Assembly (NCBI GenBank): GCA_027946555.1
Contig: JAPEVC010000082.1
Coordinates: 1-64,000 of the forward strand
DNA length: 64,000 nt
Reading direction: 5' to 3'
Source of the DNA: Gnomoniopsis sp. IMI 355080
Lineage: Eukaryota > Ascomycota > Sordariomycetes > Diaporthales > Gnomoniaceae
The translations under genes and the position numbers were made by a program. Below, one piece after another: positions 24,516 to 34,909 of this stretch. Within the stretch, counting starts at the first letter, position 1, and every line of letters begins with the position of its first letter. The notes below the pieces were generated by a model that had not been told where the DNA came from, did not search any database, and worked only from the letters and a program-made list of their open reading frames with translations.

Positions 24516-27500
24516 ATGGATGCCCGCCGAAAATCTCAAGACGCCTCACGCCCACCGCCTCGCCCCCGACGCCCTTCCGCCTCCCTTCCTTCCGTCCCTT
24601 TGATACATACCCTCGATTCGCCCTTTACTCATGGTCCGCCTGGACGAGACCGAGAACTCAAATCCGCCTCTCCTACTGGCTCAGGTGCGGGTGCAGGTGC
24701 CCATAATTCCCTTAGGTTTGCGACGATCCCGCGTAGGACCTCTGCAGGGAACCTTCGCAACACCACATATCGCCCTGGTGTCACCAGTCCCACTATTACT
24801 GCGAACCCTCAAGCCACCATTAGAGCTGTTACACCGGACCACCCGACCGAACACGGCGTACAAGACGGCTTTCGTACAAAAAACAGCTCCTCCTCCTCCT
24901 CCGCCGCCTCCAGCAATACAGGCTCCGCCCTGCCTACCCCCGTCGGCCGTGCCTTCGGTTCGATGTCACCGCCCAACTCGCCGCCCAGGTCTACCCCGAA
25001 GTCGCATGCTAGCACACCGGGCGGTGCTCGAAGACAAGGCATTGTTTTTAATGACGCCTTCCCCAGCTCCCTTGACACCGTCTCCTCGAGTCCCCCGTCG
25101 AGACCGTCTATCCGCCCCCGAGGCCACACACTGGACGCTCCCTACCGCCAGTCGTCCGTAACACCGCCGGTCGAGAGCTCAAGGCACAGGGTGGGCTCTG
25201 TCTCGTCAACTGGTTCCATGAGCTCCATGCCACCACATGAGGAGGTACTACGGGGTCCTCCTGTGCCAAGACATTCACCCGCCCTCGAATCCGCCAGCTA
25301 TCCCACTGTGTACCATACTCGACCCACCGATCTACATATCCAGACGGGCGGCATTTTAAAAGACAAAAGAAGCTCCACAAGAGCAAAGCTGATGAAAAGA
25401 GCATCCCGACCAACATCGCCAATGTTATCCCCTCCGCCGTCCGTCGACTCATTACCCCTGCCAGTCCCGACTGACGATGCGAATAAATTACTATGCTTGA
25501 TGAAATACTTTTGTGGGCGGATGAGGGGGCAAATCGCGTACCAGACCGAACTCAATGGACCATGGCATAAAGGTCTGGGGTACATTGAGTATGAAAGGGG
25601 GAGTCTGATGTTTGACTCTGGCGAGACAGGCCCTTTTCATACCGCGATAGTGTCAGATTTGCGAGGGTGTCGAGTACTTCCAGTCGACAGGCTGGGAATG
25701 GAGCGGTCATGCCTCGAACTCGTCAATCCACAAACTGGCGCCGAAGTGCTAATACGGCCAACGAAGACGGACGAGCTGGACTTGTGGTTGGCAGCCTTGC
25801 TCTGCTGGCAGCAGGTCCAACCGAATGCCGTGAGGCTCCCCAACAGCCAGTCTTCTACACCTGTTTCGCAAACGAGACCAGACCTGATCAGACGAGGCTC
25901 CTCGACGGCATCCACGGCGCCGAGTGTAATCAAAGTCAGTATAGTATCATTATGGGACAAGGGCATCGCACACTCCCCCCACGCAATTTTGAAAAGAGCA
26001 TCGACTCGGGATCTGAGAACGACTCAGACGGGGACGGGATGGAGAAAGATCTCATGCATTCTTTACGACAACGGCGAGGTTAAGTTGATGAACGAAAACG
26101 ACGGAACAACATCAAGTATCATTCAGCTATCACAATTATCGCGCTGTGCGATACAAAAGTTGGACAAATCTGTTTTGGATGAGGACTTTTGCATGGCGAT
26201 TTTTCCACTTTACGCACTGACCGCTAGTCAGCTTTCGCTGTTCAGGCCGGTCTTCCTATCATTGGATCACAGGATACTCTTCGAGGTCTGGTTTGTACTG
26301 CTGAGAGCTTTCACAGTGCCAGAGATATATGCTTTGGACGAGTCGGAGGAGGACGAGATTATAGGGGTCACCGACTTTGACACCGAGCCCACATCCGAAA
26401 TGTTCAGAGTCGAGAAGACGATCAATCTCCGTGTAATAGAGGCGAAATTCGGCGGACCAACTTCACCACACAGCAACTCTTTGAGAGACCGCCACGGAAA
26501 GAATGAACATGATGCCTTTGTGGGCAATTATTTCGCAGAAGTCATGTTGGATGGCGACATACGTGCACGGACAATCACAAAGCTTGCGACTCGAACGCCG
26601 TTTTGGCGGGACGACTGCGAATTTGTGGATCTGCCGGGAGACCTACCAACGTTGTCGGTCAGGTTGAAGCGGGTTGACGGGAACATTGACAGCATAACCC
26701 ATCAGTGGCAAGCGTCTCTAGGTCTGCCAAGATCGGGAGGTCTGACAGAAACCATCTGCGGATACGTTGACATCCCGCTACATCAATTGGAACGGGGCAA
26801 AGACCACGAGGAGTGGCGCCAGATTTGCGACGCGAAGCAACAACTTATTGGCACCATGCTTTGTAAAGTTCGGCATGAAGAGCTGGTTGTGTTCATGGCC
26901 AAGGATTACAAACCACTGTCCGAGATGCTTCACAATTTTAGCTCTGGTCTCACTACGCAGATCTCGGAAGCGCTCCCAGGCCAGTTGCGACGACTAGCCG
27001 AGGTGTTTTTGAATATATTTCAGGTGACAAATTCGGCAAGCGACTGGTTGATGGCTCTGGTAGAGGATGAGATCGATGGTATTGGTCAGCAAGCTCATTT
27101 GAAGAAAGTGAGAAATAGCAGGCGCCTCCAGACTAGCGAAGCTTTGGATGTGGCTAATGCCAACGAACGAGAGGCGCTTCGGGATATGGGCAAAGCGTTG
27201 GCTGGCGAGGCCAACTTGCTTTTCAGAGGCAACTCCTTACTCACGCAGGCTCTGGAATTCCACATGAGACGTCTCGGGACCGATTATATCGAAGAAATAC
27301 TAGGAGAAAAGATTTTCGAAATCAACGAGATCAATCCAAACTGCGAAGTTGACCCTGGCAAGGTACAGCCAGGGGAGGACATTGACCAGCACTGGGATCA
27401 GTTGTTGCAGCTCACCAACGAAATATGGGAGTGCGTCGCCAGATCTGCCTCGAAGTTCCCACCAGAGATGAGGCACATCTTGAAGTACATTCGTGCGGTG

Positions 27501-28727
27501 GCTGAGGATCGATACGGCGACTTTTTACGGACAGTGGCATTCACCAGTGTTTCTGGATTTCTGTTCCTCCGCTTCATTTGCCCGGCGATTTTAAATCCAA
27601 AACTGTTTGGGCTATTGCGAGACTATCCCCGCCCTAAAGCCCAGCGAACCCTGACACTCATCGCCAAGGCCTTGCAGGCGCTGGCCAATCTTTCCAACAT
27701 CGGCAAAAAAGAGGTTTGGATGGAGCCGATGAATCGCTTCCTCTCATCACGTCGTCAGGCCTTGAAAGACTTTATCGACGAAGTCTGTGCCATACCCGCC
27801 GAGCGATCTAACTATGTCCTGCCTGCATCATATTCTACCCCGATCACCATGATGGGGCGTCTTTCACCACTGGCTAGAGAAGGGTTTCCATCACTACCCT
27901 ATCTTATCGACCACGCCCGCAACTTCGCGTCGATCGTGAAGCTCTGGACAGACCACAACCGCAGTAGTACCAGCGACGCCCGCTACGACGGCGACCTCCT
28001 CAAATTCCACAGGCACTGCGCCGTCCTTCAGGAACGAGCCGATCTCTGCATGAATCGCATGGATGTCATTCGTGCGGACAATGAAAACGCAAGCATGCCC
28101 ACCGACTCGGACCTCGCTATCGCCGATGCCATGGAGCACGTGAGTCTCAACGACCTATCCGTCCGCAGCTTTTCCAAAGGCAGCAACGGCACCGCGCCGT
28201 GGATGGACCACGAGCGACCTCCCGGTTCGTCGGGCGGTAGCTCCGTCGATGAGGAGCGCCTGCCCAAGCTGCGCTCGTACAGGTCGTCCGACCGACGCAC
28301 AAACAGACACACGCCACTGTTCCATGTTGACTCGGAGCCATCCTCGTCCACCTCTGCCTCCCACCACCGCCACGGCCCACAGAAGCACGGCAAGCCCCAC
28401 ACGTTAAAGACCATCCGCAGCGGCAAAAACGCCAAGAAGTTCCTCGTGAGCATTATGCGCAGACTCGACCGCGATCGTACCGGTAGCCCGGACATCACCT
28501 CGTCGGGCAGCCAGTCGCAGTCCGGGTCACACTTTGCCGCTGCAGGCAACTACAGCAACAGCAGCAGCGGCAACGGGGCTATGAGCCCTGGCGGTGCAGG
28601 AATGATGGCACCACCGGCAGGTTTTGGCTCTATGAAGAGGGAAAAGGAGAAAGGGAGAGGAGGCCTTGCTGGTGGGCTTGGTAATCTGGTTGATGGATGG
28701 AAAGAGTCTGATAGCGGAAGGCACTGA
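24516..28727 (+). CDS. bud2: BUD2/CLA2-like Ras-family GTPase-activating protein
   Basis: RasGAP that speeds GTP hydrolysis on a Ras-type GTPase, probably Rsr1/Bud1 in polarity control at the growing tip. It is a single uninterrupted exon encoding 1403 residues. Residues 1-320 are low-complexity Ser/Pro-rich. PH-like segments follow (about 325-440 and 490-610), then a C2-like region (about 625-760) and a RasGAP domain (about 850-1150). The GAP domain has the arginine finger in LLFRGNSLLTQALE (Arg904) and the signature FLRFICPAILNPKLFGLL, so it looks catalytically intact. The tail is Ser/Gly/His-rich. The PH-C2-GAP order and length fit fungal BUD2/CLA2 better than IRA/neurofibromin, which is far longer, or IQGAP. 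Assignment to BUD2 rests on architecture, not alignment. Confidence 0.88.
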   Translation: MDARRKSQDASRPPPRPRRPSASLPSVPLIHTLDSPFTHGPPGRDRELKSASPTGSGAGAGAHNSLRFATIPRRTSAGNLRNTTYRPGVTSPTITANPQATIRAVTPDHPTEHGVQDGFRTKNSSSSSSAASSNTGSALPTPVGRAFGSMSPPNSPPRSTPKSHASTPGGARRQGIVFNDAFPSSLDTVSSSPPSRPSIRPRGHTLDAPYRQSSVTPPVESSRHRVGSVSSTGSMSSMPPHEEVLRGPPVPRHSPALESASYPTVYHTRPTDLHIQTGGILKDKRSSTRAKLMKRASRPTSPMLSPPPSVDSLPLPVPTDDANKLLCLMKYFCGRMRGQIAYQTELNGPWHKGLGYIEYERGSLMFDSGETGPFHTAIVSDLRGCRVLPVDRLGMERSCLELVNPQTGAEVLIRPTKTDELDLWLAALLCWQQVQPNAVRLPNSQSSTPVSQTRPDLIRRGSSTASTAPSVIKVSIVSLWDKGIAHSPHAILKRASTRDLRTTQTGTGWRKISCILYDNGEVKLMNENDGTTSSIIQLSQLSRCAIQKLDKSVLDEDFCMAIFPLYALTASQLSLFRPVFLSLDHRILFEVWFVLLRAFTVPEIYALDESEEDEIIGVTDFDTEPTSEMFRVEKTINLRVIEAKFGGPTSPHSNSLRDRHGKNEHDAFVGNYFAEVMLDGDIRARTITKLATRTPFWRDDCEFVDLPGDLPTLSVRLKRVDGNIDSITHQWQASLGLPRSGGLTETICGYVDIPLHQLERGKDHEEWRQICDAKQQLIGTMLCKVRHEELVVFMAKDYKPLSEMLHNFSSGLTTQISEALPGQLRRLAEVFLNIFQVTNSASDWLMALVEDEIDGIGQQAHLKKVRNSRRLQTSEALDVANANEREALRDMGKALAGEANLLFRGNSLLTQALEFHMRRLGTDYIEEILGEKIFEINEINPNCEVDPGKVQPGEDIDQHWDQLLQLTNEIWECVARSASKFPPEMRHILKYIRAVAEDRYGDFLRTVAFTSVSGFLFLRFICPAILNPKLFGLLRDYPRPKAQRTLTLIAKALQALANLSNIGKKEVWMEPMNRFLSSRRQALKDFIDEVCAIPAERSNYVLPASYSTPITMMGRLSPLAREGFPSLPYLIDHARNFASIVKLWTDHNRSSTSDARYDGDLLKFHRHCAVLQERADLCMNRMDVIRADNENASMPTDSDLAIADAMEHVSLNDLSVRSFSKGSNGTAPWMDHERPPGSSGGSSVDEERLPKLRSYRSSDRRTNRHTPLFHVDSEPSSSTSASHHRHGPQKHGKPHTLKTIRSGKNAKKFLVSIMRRLDRDRTGSPDITSSGSQSQSGSHFAAAGNYSNSSSGNGAMSPGGAGMMAPPAGFGSMKREKEKGRGGLAGGLGNLVDGWKESDSGRH

Positions 28728-29249
28728 CAGACAGTGCGGTTTATGATTTAAAGTGAAGACATGGAAATCTTTGTCGAGCATTGTATAGATACCTATGGGG
28801 AGATGTAGTGTTTACTATTTGTAGTAACATTACAATACAAGGAAGAGACTTGTCTACTGACACCACACATTTGGCATTCCAATGTATTCGAGTTTTCTTC
28901 CCTCGTTCGTTCCGTGCGCGAACTGGCAGATTATGGGAAGTAGCAGGGGCCAAGTAATGCGAATGACACTCTGAAAAAGGGATTTGACAGCCAACAAATG
29001 CTCATACTCTGCTGCGACACAGGAAAATAAAAGAGAAGCTTTCGGTTGGGTTGTCCAAATTCGATTCATTTGGAAAGTAGTTATCAAGGCACATACATGT
29101 CTATGTTGCTCCAGCTCATGCTGGATGCAATGAGACTGGTCCAAAATTAAGGCTTCCGTCAATGAAGCTCATCCGCCAAGCCGCAAATGGTCTTCACAGA
29201 TCATTGTGTAATGTCCTGCCACGCCCTGAAAGCAGCAGGATAAAGTGCT
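28728..29249. other. Convergent intergenic region
   Basis: 3' flanks of the RasGAP and cyclophilin-40 genes. Nothing else is recognised. Confidence 0.5.
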
Positions 29250-30499
29250 TCAAGTGAAGAACTTCTTATATGCAGCCTTCTCCTTGGCCAACCGCGCAGC
29301 CATGTTCTTCTTCACCTCAGTCAATTCCTTCGTGATGGCCGCATCGCCGGGTGCCAGCTTGCTGGCCTCAGTCAGGGCCTGAATGGCTCCCTCCTCGTCC
29401 TTCAGGCGCACCAGCGCAAAGCCTCGGCGGTACAGCGCCTTGGCCTTGTCCGCATCCTTGACACCGCCTACGAGCAACGCAGACTGTGCCATCCTAGCCG
29501 CCTCCTCCCAGTTGGCGATCTTGATGTTCATCAGCGCGCCGTTGCTGTTCAGCGAGAACCGAATCGCATCCATCTTCTTCTTCAGCTCGGTGCCCTCCTC
29601 ACCCTCCGGCAGCTCCGGGTCCTCGTTGATGTACCGCAGACCTTTCTCATACTTGTCGAGCGCAGCAGCAAAGTCACCGTTCTTGAAGGCCTTGTTGCCA
29701 AAGTCCTTGCAGTCGGAGGCAATCTGCACTATCTTCGCTGCTGGTATAGTCTCAACCTTGTCATCCTCAGGGGTGGCCTTCTTCAGGTTCTCCAGCTCGT
29801 CCTCGGGGAAGTCCTCGTATGGGTCGCCCAGTGCGTCAGGCTTGCCGCTCTGCGCCGTGATCGCCGTAGCTTCCTCGCCGGTCAGCTCGCCGCAGTCGAC
29901 AATGCGTGCCGGCTGCTGGGGCTTGTCACCAGACAGGGTGCGCAGGTTCTCAATCTGTCGCACAATGGACTTTCCTGTGAGAACCTCGCCAAAGACGACG
30001 TGCTTATTATCGAGGTGCGGGGTGGGGACGGTGGTGATGAAGAACTGCGAGCCGTTGGTACCTGTTAAGAAGCGGTTTAAAGTTAACTAAGAGATCCTCA
30101 TTGTGACATGTTTTTGACTGGGTACAACGTACCAGGACCAGCATTGGCCATGGAGAGCAGGAAAGGTCTCTCATGCTTGAGCTGAAAGTTTTCGTCCTCG
30201 AATTTCTCGCCGTAGATGCTCTCGCCGCCAGTGCCGTCACCGTTGGTAAAATCACCACCCTGGATCATGAACTGCTTGATGACACGGTGGAACTCGGAGC
30301 CCTTGTAGTGGAGAGGCTTGCCGCTCTTGCTGAGGCCCTTCTCGCCGGTGCAGAGAGCGCGGAAGTTCTCAGCCGTCTTGGGCACCACGTCGTTGTACAG
30401 CTCCATGATGATGCGCCCAGCCTTGCGATCGCCAATGGAGATCTCAAAGAAGACGCGGCTGCGGTCCGCCGGGGCGGTGTTTGTCTCATCGGTGGCCAT
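29250..30499 (-). CDS. cpr6: Cyclophilin-40 peptidyl-prolyl isomerase with TPR domain
   Basis: Hsp90 co-chaperone of the CYP40/Cpr6 type in the cytosol. Exons 30133-30499 and 29250-30061 with a 71-base intron give 392 residues. The cyclophilin domain (about 14-190) has the catalytic core FHRVIKQFMIQGGDF, then NGSQFFITT just after the intron, and the FGEV segment. A divergent-cyclophilin CTGEKG loop is present. The C-terminal part (about 240-385) shows TPR repeats, including NKAFKNGDFAAALDKYEKGL and KALYRRGFALVRLKDEEGAI, that bind the Hsp90 tail. The start is the ATG at 30499, since the upstream frame has no further ATG. A heat-shock-element-like site lies about 265 bases upstream. Confidence 0.95.
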
Positions 30500-31055
30500 T
30501 GTTGCTGTTTGCCTGGAGAGGCTAAAGCTAGGAACTGTGGGTGTGAGGTGGGAGGTTGTTGAGCTTATTGTGATCGTGCGCAAGGGGTGTGGATGCAATG
30601 CGTGGAAGATGTTGTGCAGTCACTAGATTGGCAGAACGGAGAGTGCAGGGAGGTTAAGTTTGGTGGGAATGCAAATTTGCAGAAGCAATTGTTCTGTTCT
30701 GAGTTTAGCTGAGTGGTTGTCTAAAAACAATAGCCAGCCTGGGGCCTCAAGGCTGTGAGGCTCTTCGAGATGATTCCATGCGGCAGCTCTAAAGTGGGGC
30801 GTTGCTCCTTCCTTACCACCTTGACCCCTGTCATCGCGGGGCTGGAAATCTGGAGGGGTACAGCTTCTTGCAATACGATCAAGACCCTCTTTTACACATC
30901 ACCTTAGCTACCCAGGTACTTAGCAGGCACTTGGAAGTATTTGAACGTAATCTTGCTTGAAAGTGCTGGTCTAAGTGTATTTCGAGTCGAAAAGCGTTGA
31001 TATTACGCAACTGCCCAAAAAGAAAAAGGTTGCTGATTTAAGTTCTTTGCTGTTC
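30500..31055. other. Promoter of cyclophilin-40 and 3' flank of the DTD gene
   Basis: Both flanking genes are on the minus strand, so this is the upstream region of cyclophilin-40. Apart from the site at 30763-30777 I see no feature. Confidence 0.45.
30763..30777. promoter_or_regulatory. Heat-shock-element-like site upstream of cyclophilin-40
   Basis: The bases read C-TTC-GA-GAT-GA-TTC-C, which matches nTTCnnGAAnnTTCn with one mismatch in the middle unit. Hsp90 co-chaperones of this type are known HSF1 targets, so a functional site is plausible but untested. Confidence 0.35.
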
Positions 31056-31837
31056 TCATCCTATAATCTCCTGTGCTGATGAGCCCGGCTTTTCCGACTT
31101 CTGTTGAGAGCCTGCATTAAGCTCCAGTGTAACCTTGACAATTAGTTGTCAGCAAAGCCATAATAGCTCTGTTATTCTGATTTCTTTCCGGTATCCTCCT
31201 TCGTGGAGAGGGTTTGACGGGGGTGGGTTGTTGTAGGGGGCTGAGAAGGAGACATACTGGGCCATCATTCACAAGTGCAACCTCCATCATCGCTTGGAAA
31301 ACTCCGTTCTTCACTTTTTCTTTCCCGTAGCCCTCCTGCACCTTGTCAAAGAAGTGCTGGTACAGTCGTTTGGCCTCGTCGCCCCCGAGTGCCCCGTGAA
31401 AGTCAGGCTTATTCCCTTTCTTGGTAGAGGCTAGTAGCGTAAATTGTGATACGCAGAGGACTTCTCCGTTGATGTCTTGCACATTTTTCTTCCACTGTGA
31501 GATTAGAGACAAAGCATTAGATACGCTCATAATGATCCACAACTTCTGAGTATTTGCTTGGGGAAGGGGCCGTGGGGAGTGATAATACCCTTCCACCATT
31601 CTCGTCATCCCAGAGCTTCAGTTTGAGCACTTTATTCGCTAATGACTCTGCATCTTTTTCCGTGTCTCCTGGAGCCATTGCTGCGAAGACCAGAACGCCT
31701 TTGCCGATGGAGGAGACGAGCTCCTTGTCGACCGTGACCGAGGCCGACAGCACTCGCTGAAGGATGGCTGCGATTATGCGTCAGATTACAAGTGGACATC
31801 TGCCAAGGGAGCATTTGAGAACAGACCCACCTTTCAT
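31056..31837 (-). CDS. dtd1: D-aminoacyl-tRNA deacylase (DTD1)
   Basis: Proofreading enzyme that removes D-amino acids (and glycine wrongly loaded on tRNA-Ala) from tRNA. Four exons on the minus strand: 31831-31837, 31589-31767, 31258-31494 and 31056-31133, giving 166 residues. The first coding exon is only seven bases (ATGAAAG), which rebuilds the family N-terminus MKAILQRVLSASVTVD. The catalytic SQFT motif is at 78-81. The gly-cisPro motif NDGP falls at 138-141, and the third intron lies directly after its proline, with VTLEL in the next exon. The C-terminus has a short Lys/Ser-rich extension. The gene is divergent from the NOT3/5 gene. Confidence 0.94.
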
Positions 31838-32906
31838 CCTGAGTCTTTTCGGCCTGGTGCTATCCAACAACAGCAGCGGGATGTTCGAAATGGTAGGACA
31901 AGGCTGAAGTGATATTGTCGAATGATATGTAGAAGCGACAGGGAAAGCCGCTAGGGTCGTCCCGATCCACTTTTGCACCCCTACGTTGGGTGATTCTAGT
32001 GATAAGCGACAGCGACTTGGATTAGAAACCTGAAATATCTATCAATATGAGGTATGGTCCTATTGTTCATACGGCGTAAAGACCTGTCATTAAACCCTGA
32101 ATCACCGACTGGCGGGAGAGTCGGACACAGTAAACGGGCGCCACAGGAAACAGCTAAGAGCCAAGAATTACACAGCACGGTGCGAATGATCTCTGAGTAA
32201 CAGGCGAGCGACAAAACAAACATTAATCTACCAAGGAGACATGTAGTCATGCTACGTTCAGCAACTTAATGAAAATTAGATTAAAGAAAGACTGATATGT
32301 ATGGGTAGGTAAATTGACGAAGACGTTACAGGTGGTGGCTTTTCATCGGACCGCGAAAAAAAGTGACTGTTCATTGCTAACGCACACGTACAGTTAGGTA
32401 AGTACCTACGGCGGGGCGGAAAGAACTCAGCGGGTAGTGGGCCCTGCTCGGAATGACGCACTTCCCCTGCCACATGCCACGCTTATGATTGGCCAGTCAC
32501 TTCGGTAGTGCCTGCCAGGGCTGGCAGTCGCATACATGCATGTTGGAGCTGACATGGCAAACCATACAGAGCCTCGCAACTCAAATCCAACCCATTCAAA
32601 GTCAACCCCAAACCCAAACGATCGTGTCGCACCCACAGCAACACGCCTTGCCCACCACCTCTGTCGTCTACCTGGGATCTCTATCCTTTGGAGTAAGCTG
32701 CCAGGCATCTTTAACGTTGTGTCGAGCGAACCTGCGTGCGCGGATGCGTTAGTCGCGTTGAGGCTGTCTTTCCTGCGGCTAACCTGCTATCTTGCTAGCT
32801 CTAAACGTCGGTCATCGCGGACCTTCTTCCTCCCCGCCTCGCGTGCGCATCAGACTAGCACTTCTAGACGAGTTATTCGAAGTCGACTGCATGCGAAACT
32901 GCCACC
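31838..32906. other. Divergent promoter region, DTD / NOT3/5
   Basis: About 1.07 kb between divergent genes, with a pyrimidine- and C-rich leader ahead of the NOT3/5 start. No gene is supported. Confidence 0.45.
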
Positions 32907-34909
32907 ATGGCTGCCAGGAAGCTGCAACAAGAGGTGGAGAAATGCTTCAAGAGGGTGAACGAAGGCATCGCCGAGTTCGACGAGATCTACGAGAAGATTG
33001 AACAATCAAGCAACCAGGCACAAAAAGAGAAGTTGGAGGACAATCTCAAACGCGAGATAAAGAAACTTCAGCGCATGCGAGACCAGATCAAGACATGGAC
33101 CCAATCCAACGACATCAAGGACAAGGGTCCGCTTATGGACTACCGCAGGCTGATCGAGTCTCGCATGGAGCAGTTCAAGGCCGTGGAAAAGCTCATGAAA
33201 ACCAAAGCTTTTTCCAAAGAAGGTCTTTCTGCCCAGGCAACGTTAGATCCGCGAGAAAAGGCAAAAGTCGAGGCCAGTGACTTCCTAGGGACCCAGATCG
33301 ACGAGCTTGAGCAACAGATAGAGACCCTGGAAGCCGAGCGGGAAGCCATGGGCTCCGTGAAGAAGGGTAAGAAGAGCAAAGACAATGCAGCACGCCTGGT
33401 CGATATTGAGGCTGTCATCGAGAAGCACAAGTGGCATCAAGGCAAGCTCGAGCTCATACGAAGAGCTTTGGTCAACGATAGTGTCGAAGCCGAGGAGGTG
33501 AACGAAATCAAGGACCAGATACAGTATTACGTCCAGGAGGGACAGTCCGCCGAGTACCATGGAGACGAGGGGATGTACGATGATCTGGACTTGGACGAGG
33601 AAGAGGACAACTTCGGCATGGGACAGGAACATGACAGAGTGTCCAGCCAGGACACGCAGTCCGTGCAGGATGAAATCCCTGACGCTCCGGAAGTGCGGTC
33701 TTCGAGTACTGTTGCGAGAGGCAAGGAGCGAGCTTCCGCGGATGCGCCGACAACGACGGTCCGCAAACCGCCCTCGCAGCTCAAGTCCCCGTTGCCAACT
33801 CTCGCGACCTTGCATACACCTACGCTCCCAACGATCGGCAGTGGTCCCGCTGCAAATACTGCGGGCATGAAGCCAGCTGCAGTACCGACAAGGCCACCAG
33901 GCGAGGGGCTCAAGTATGCGTCTGCGGCGGCCGCTGCGGCGGACAAGAACAACGTAGGCATAGCACCGCTACCGCCACCCCCGAGTGCAAATCCTGCGGT
34001 CAATCTTGCGGCAAGCCAGTCCAAACCAAGCTCCACGAGCTCTCCGAGCCTTGCTTCTGTACAAATGGCAGCATCATCTCAATCCGCTGAGTCGAAGACC
34101 GCGCCAGTACCAACGACGACCGTATCTGCATCGTCCAATGTGCCAACACCAGCACCATCCACACCAAAACCAGAATCTCTCAAGCCAATACAGCCCCGTG
34201 CTGGTGGAAAAACACCCGCAGCAGCAGCGGAGCCTTCCGCTCCTCACGTCAATGGTGTTTCGAATGGAGTCAAGGCCGCTGAACCAGTGGAAGACGAGTC
34301 GATATACCACCTACCCTCGTCTTTGGGTGACCTGGTGGAATGTTGGGAAGTGACCAAGGCAAATGCACAGCCACCGACGAACCCGTCCACGCAACGAGTG
34401 GTAGCCATCTCCAGGGAGACTTGCCCTGATGTGGTAGATGCCGAGCCCATCAAGACCCACCGCCCCGAGTCCTACTGGGATACCTCCGTGACATGGCCGA
34501 AGGACCAATTGGCTTTGATTGGCAATGCAGCCTTGTATTCCCCATCCAAAGTGGACAACGACACTCTCTTCTATGCCTTCTACTATAAGCAAGGAACGTA
34601 CCAGCAATACTTGTCGGCAAGGGCTCTCAAAGATCAAGCATGGCGATTCCACAAACAATACCAAACATGGTTTCAGCGACACGAAGAGCCCAAAAACATA
34701 ACGGAGGAGTTCGAGCAAGGCACCTACCGGTTTTTTGATTACGAGTCGACATGGTGTGTTCAAATTTCTTTTATTCGAGTGTCTCTTCGAGTGTGTCCTT
34801 TGAATCTCTCGCTGCTAAGCCAAGGTACTAATGTGTATGTTCGTTTAGGATGAATCGCCGGAAAGCTGACTTCAAGTTTGCCTACAAGTTCTTGGAGGAC
34901 GAGGTGTAG
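32907..34909 (+). CDS. not3: CCR4-NOT complex subunit NOT3/NOT5
   Basis: Scaffold subunit of the CCR4-NOT deadenylation and transcription-control complex. Exons 32907-34753 and 34849-34909, with a 95-base intron containing a TACTAAT branch site, give 635 residues. The start lies in a near-ideal context (GCCACCATGG). The N-terminal coiled-coil domain begins MAARKLQQEVEKCFKRVNEG and carries the NOT3/5 hallmark LMDYRRLIESRMEQFKAVE (about 70-95); it runs to about residue 230. The middle, about 250-470, is Ser/Thr/Pro/Ala-rich and disordered. The C-terminal NOT box includes TLFYAFYYKQGTYQQYLSAR, and the short last exon closes it with FKFAYKFLEDEV. Filamentous ascomycetes usually have one gene where yeast has NOT3 and NOT5. 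Confidence 0.95.
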
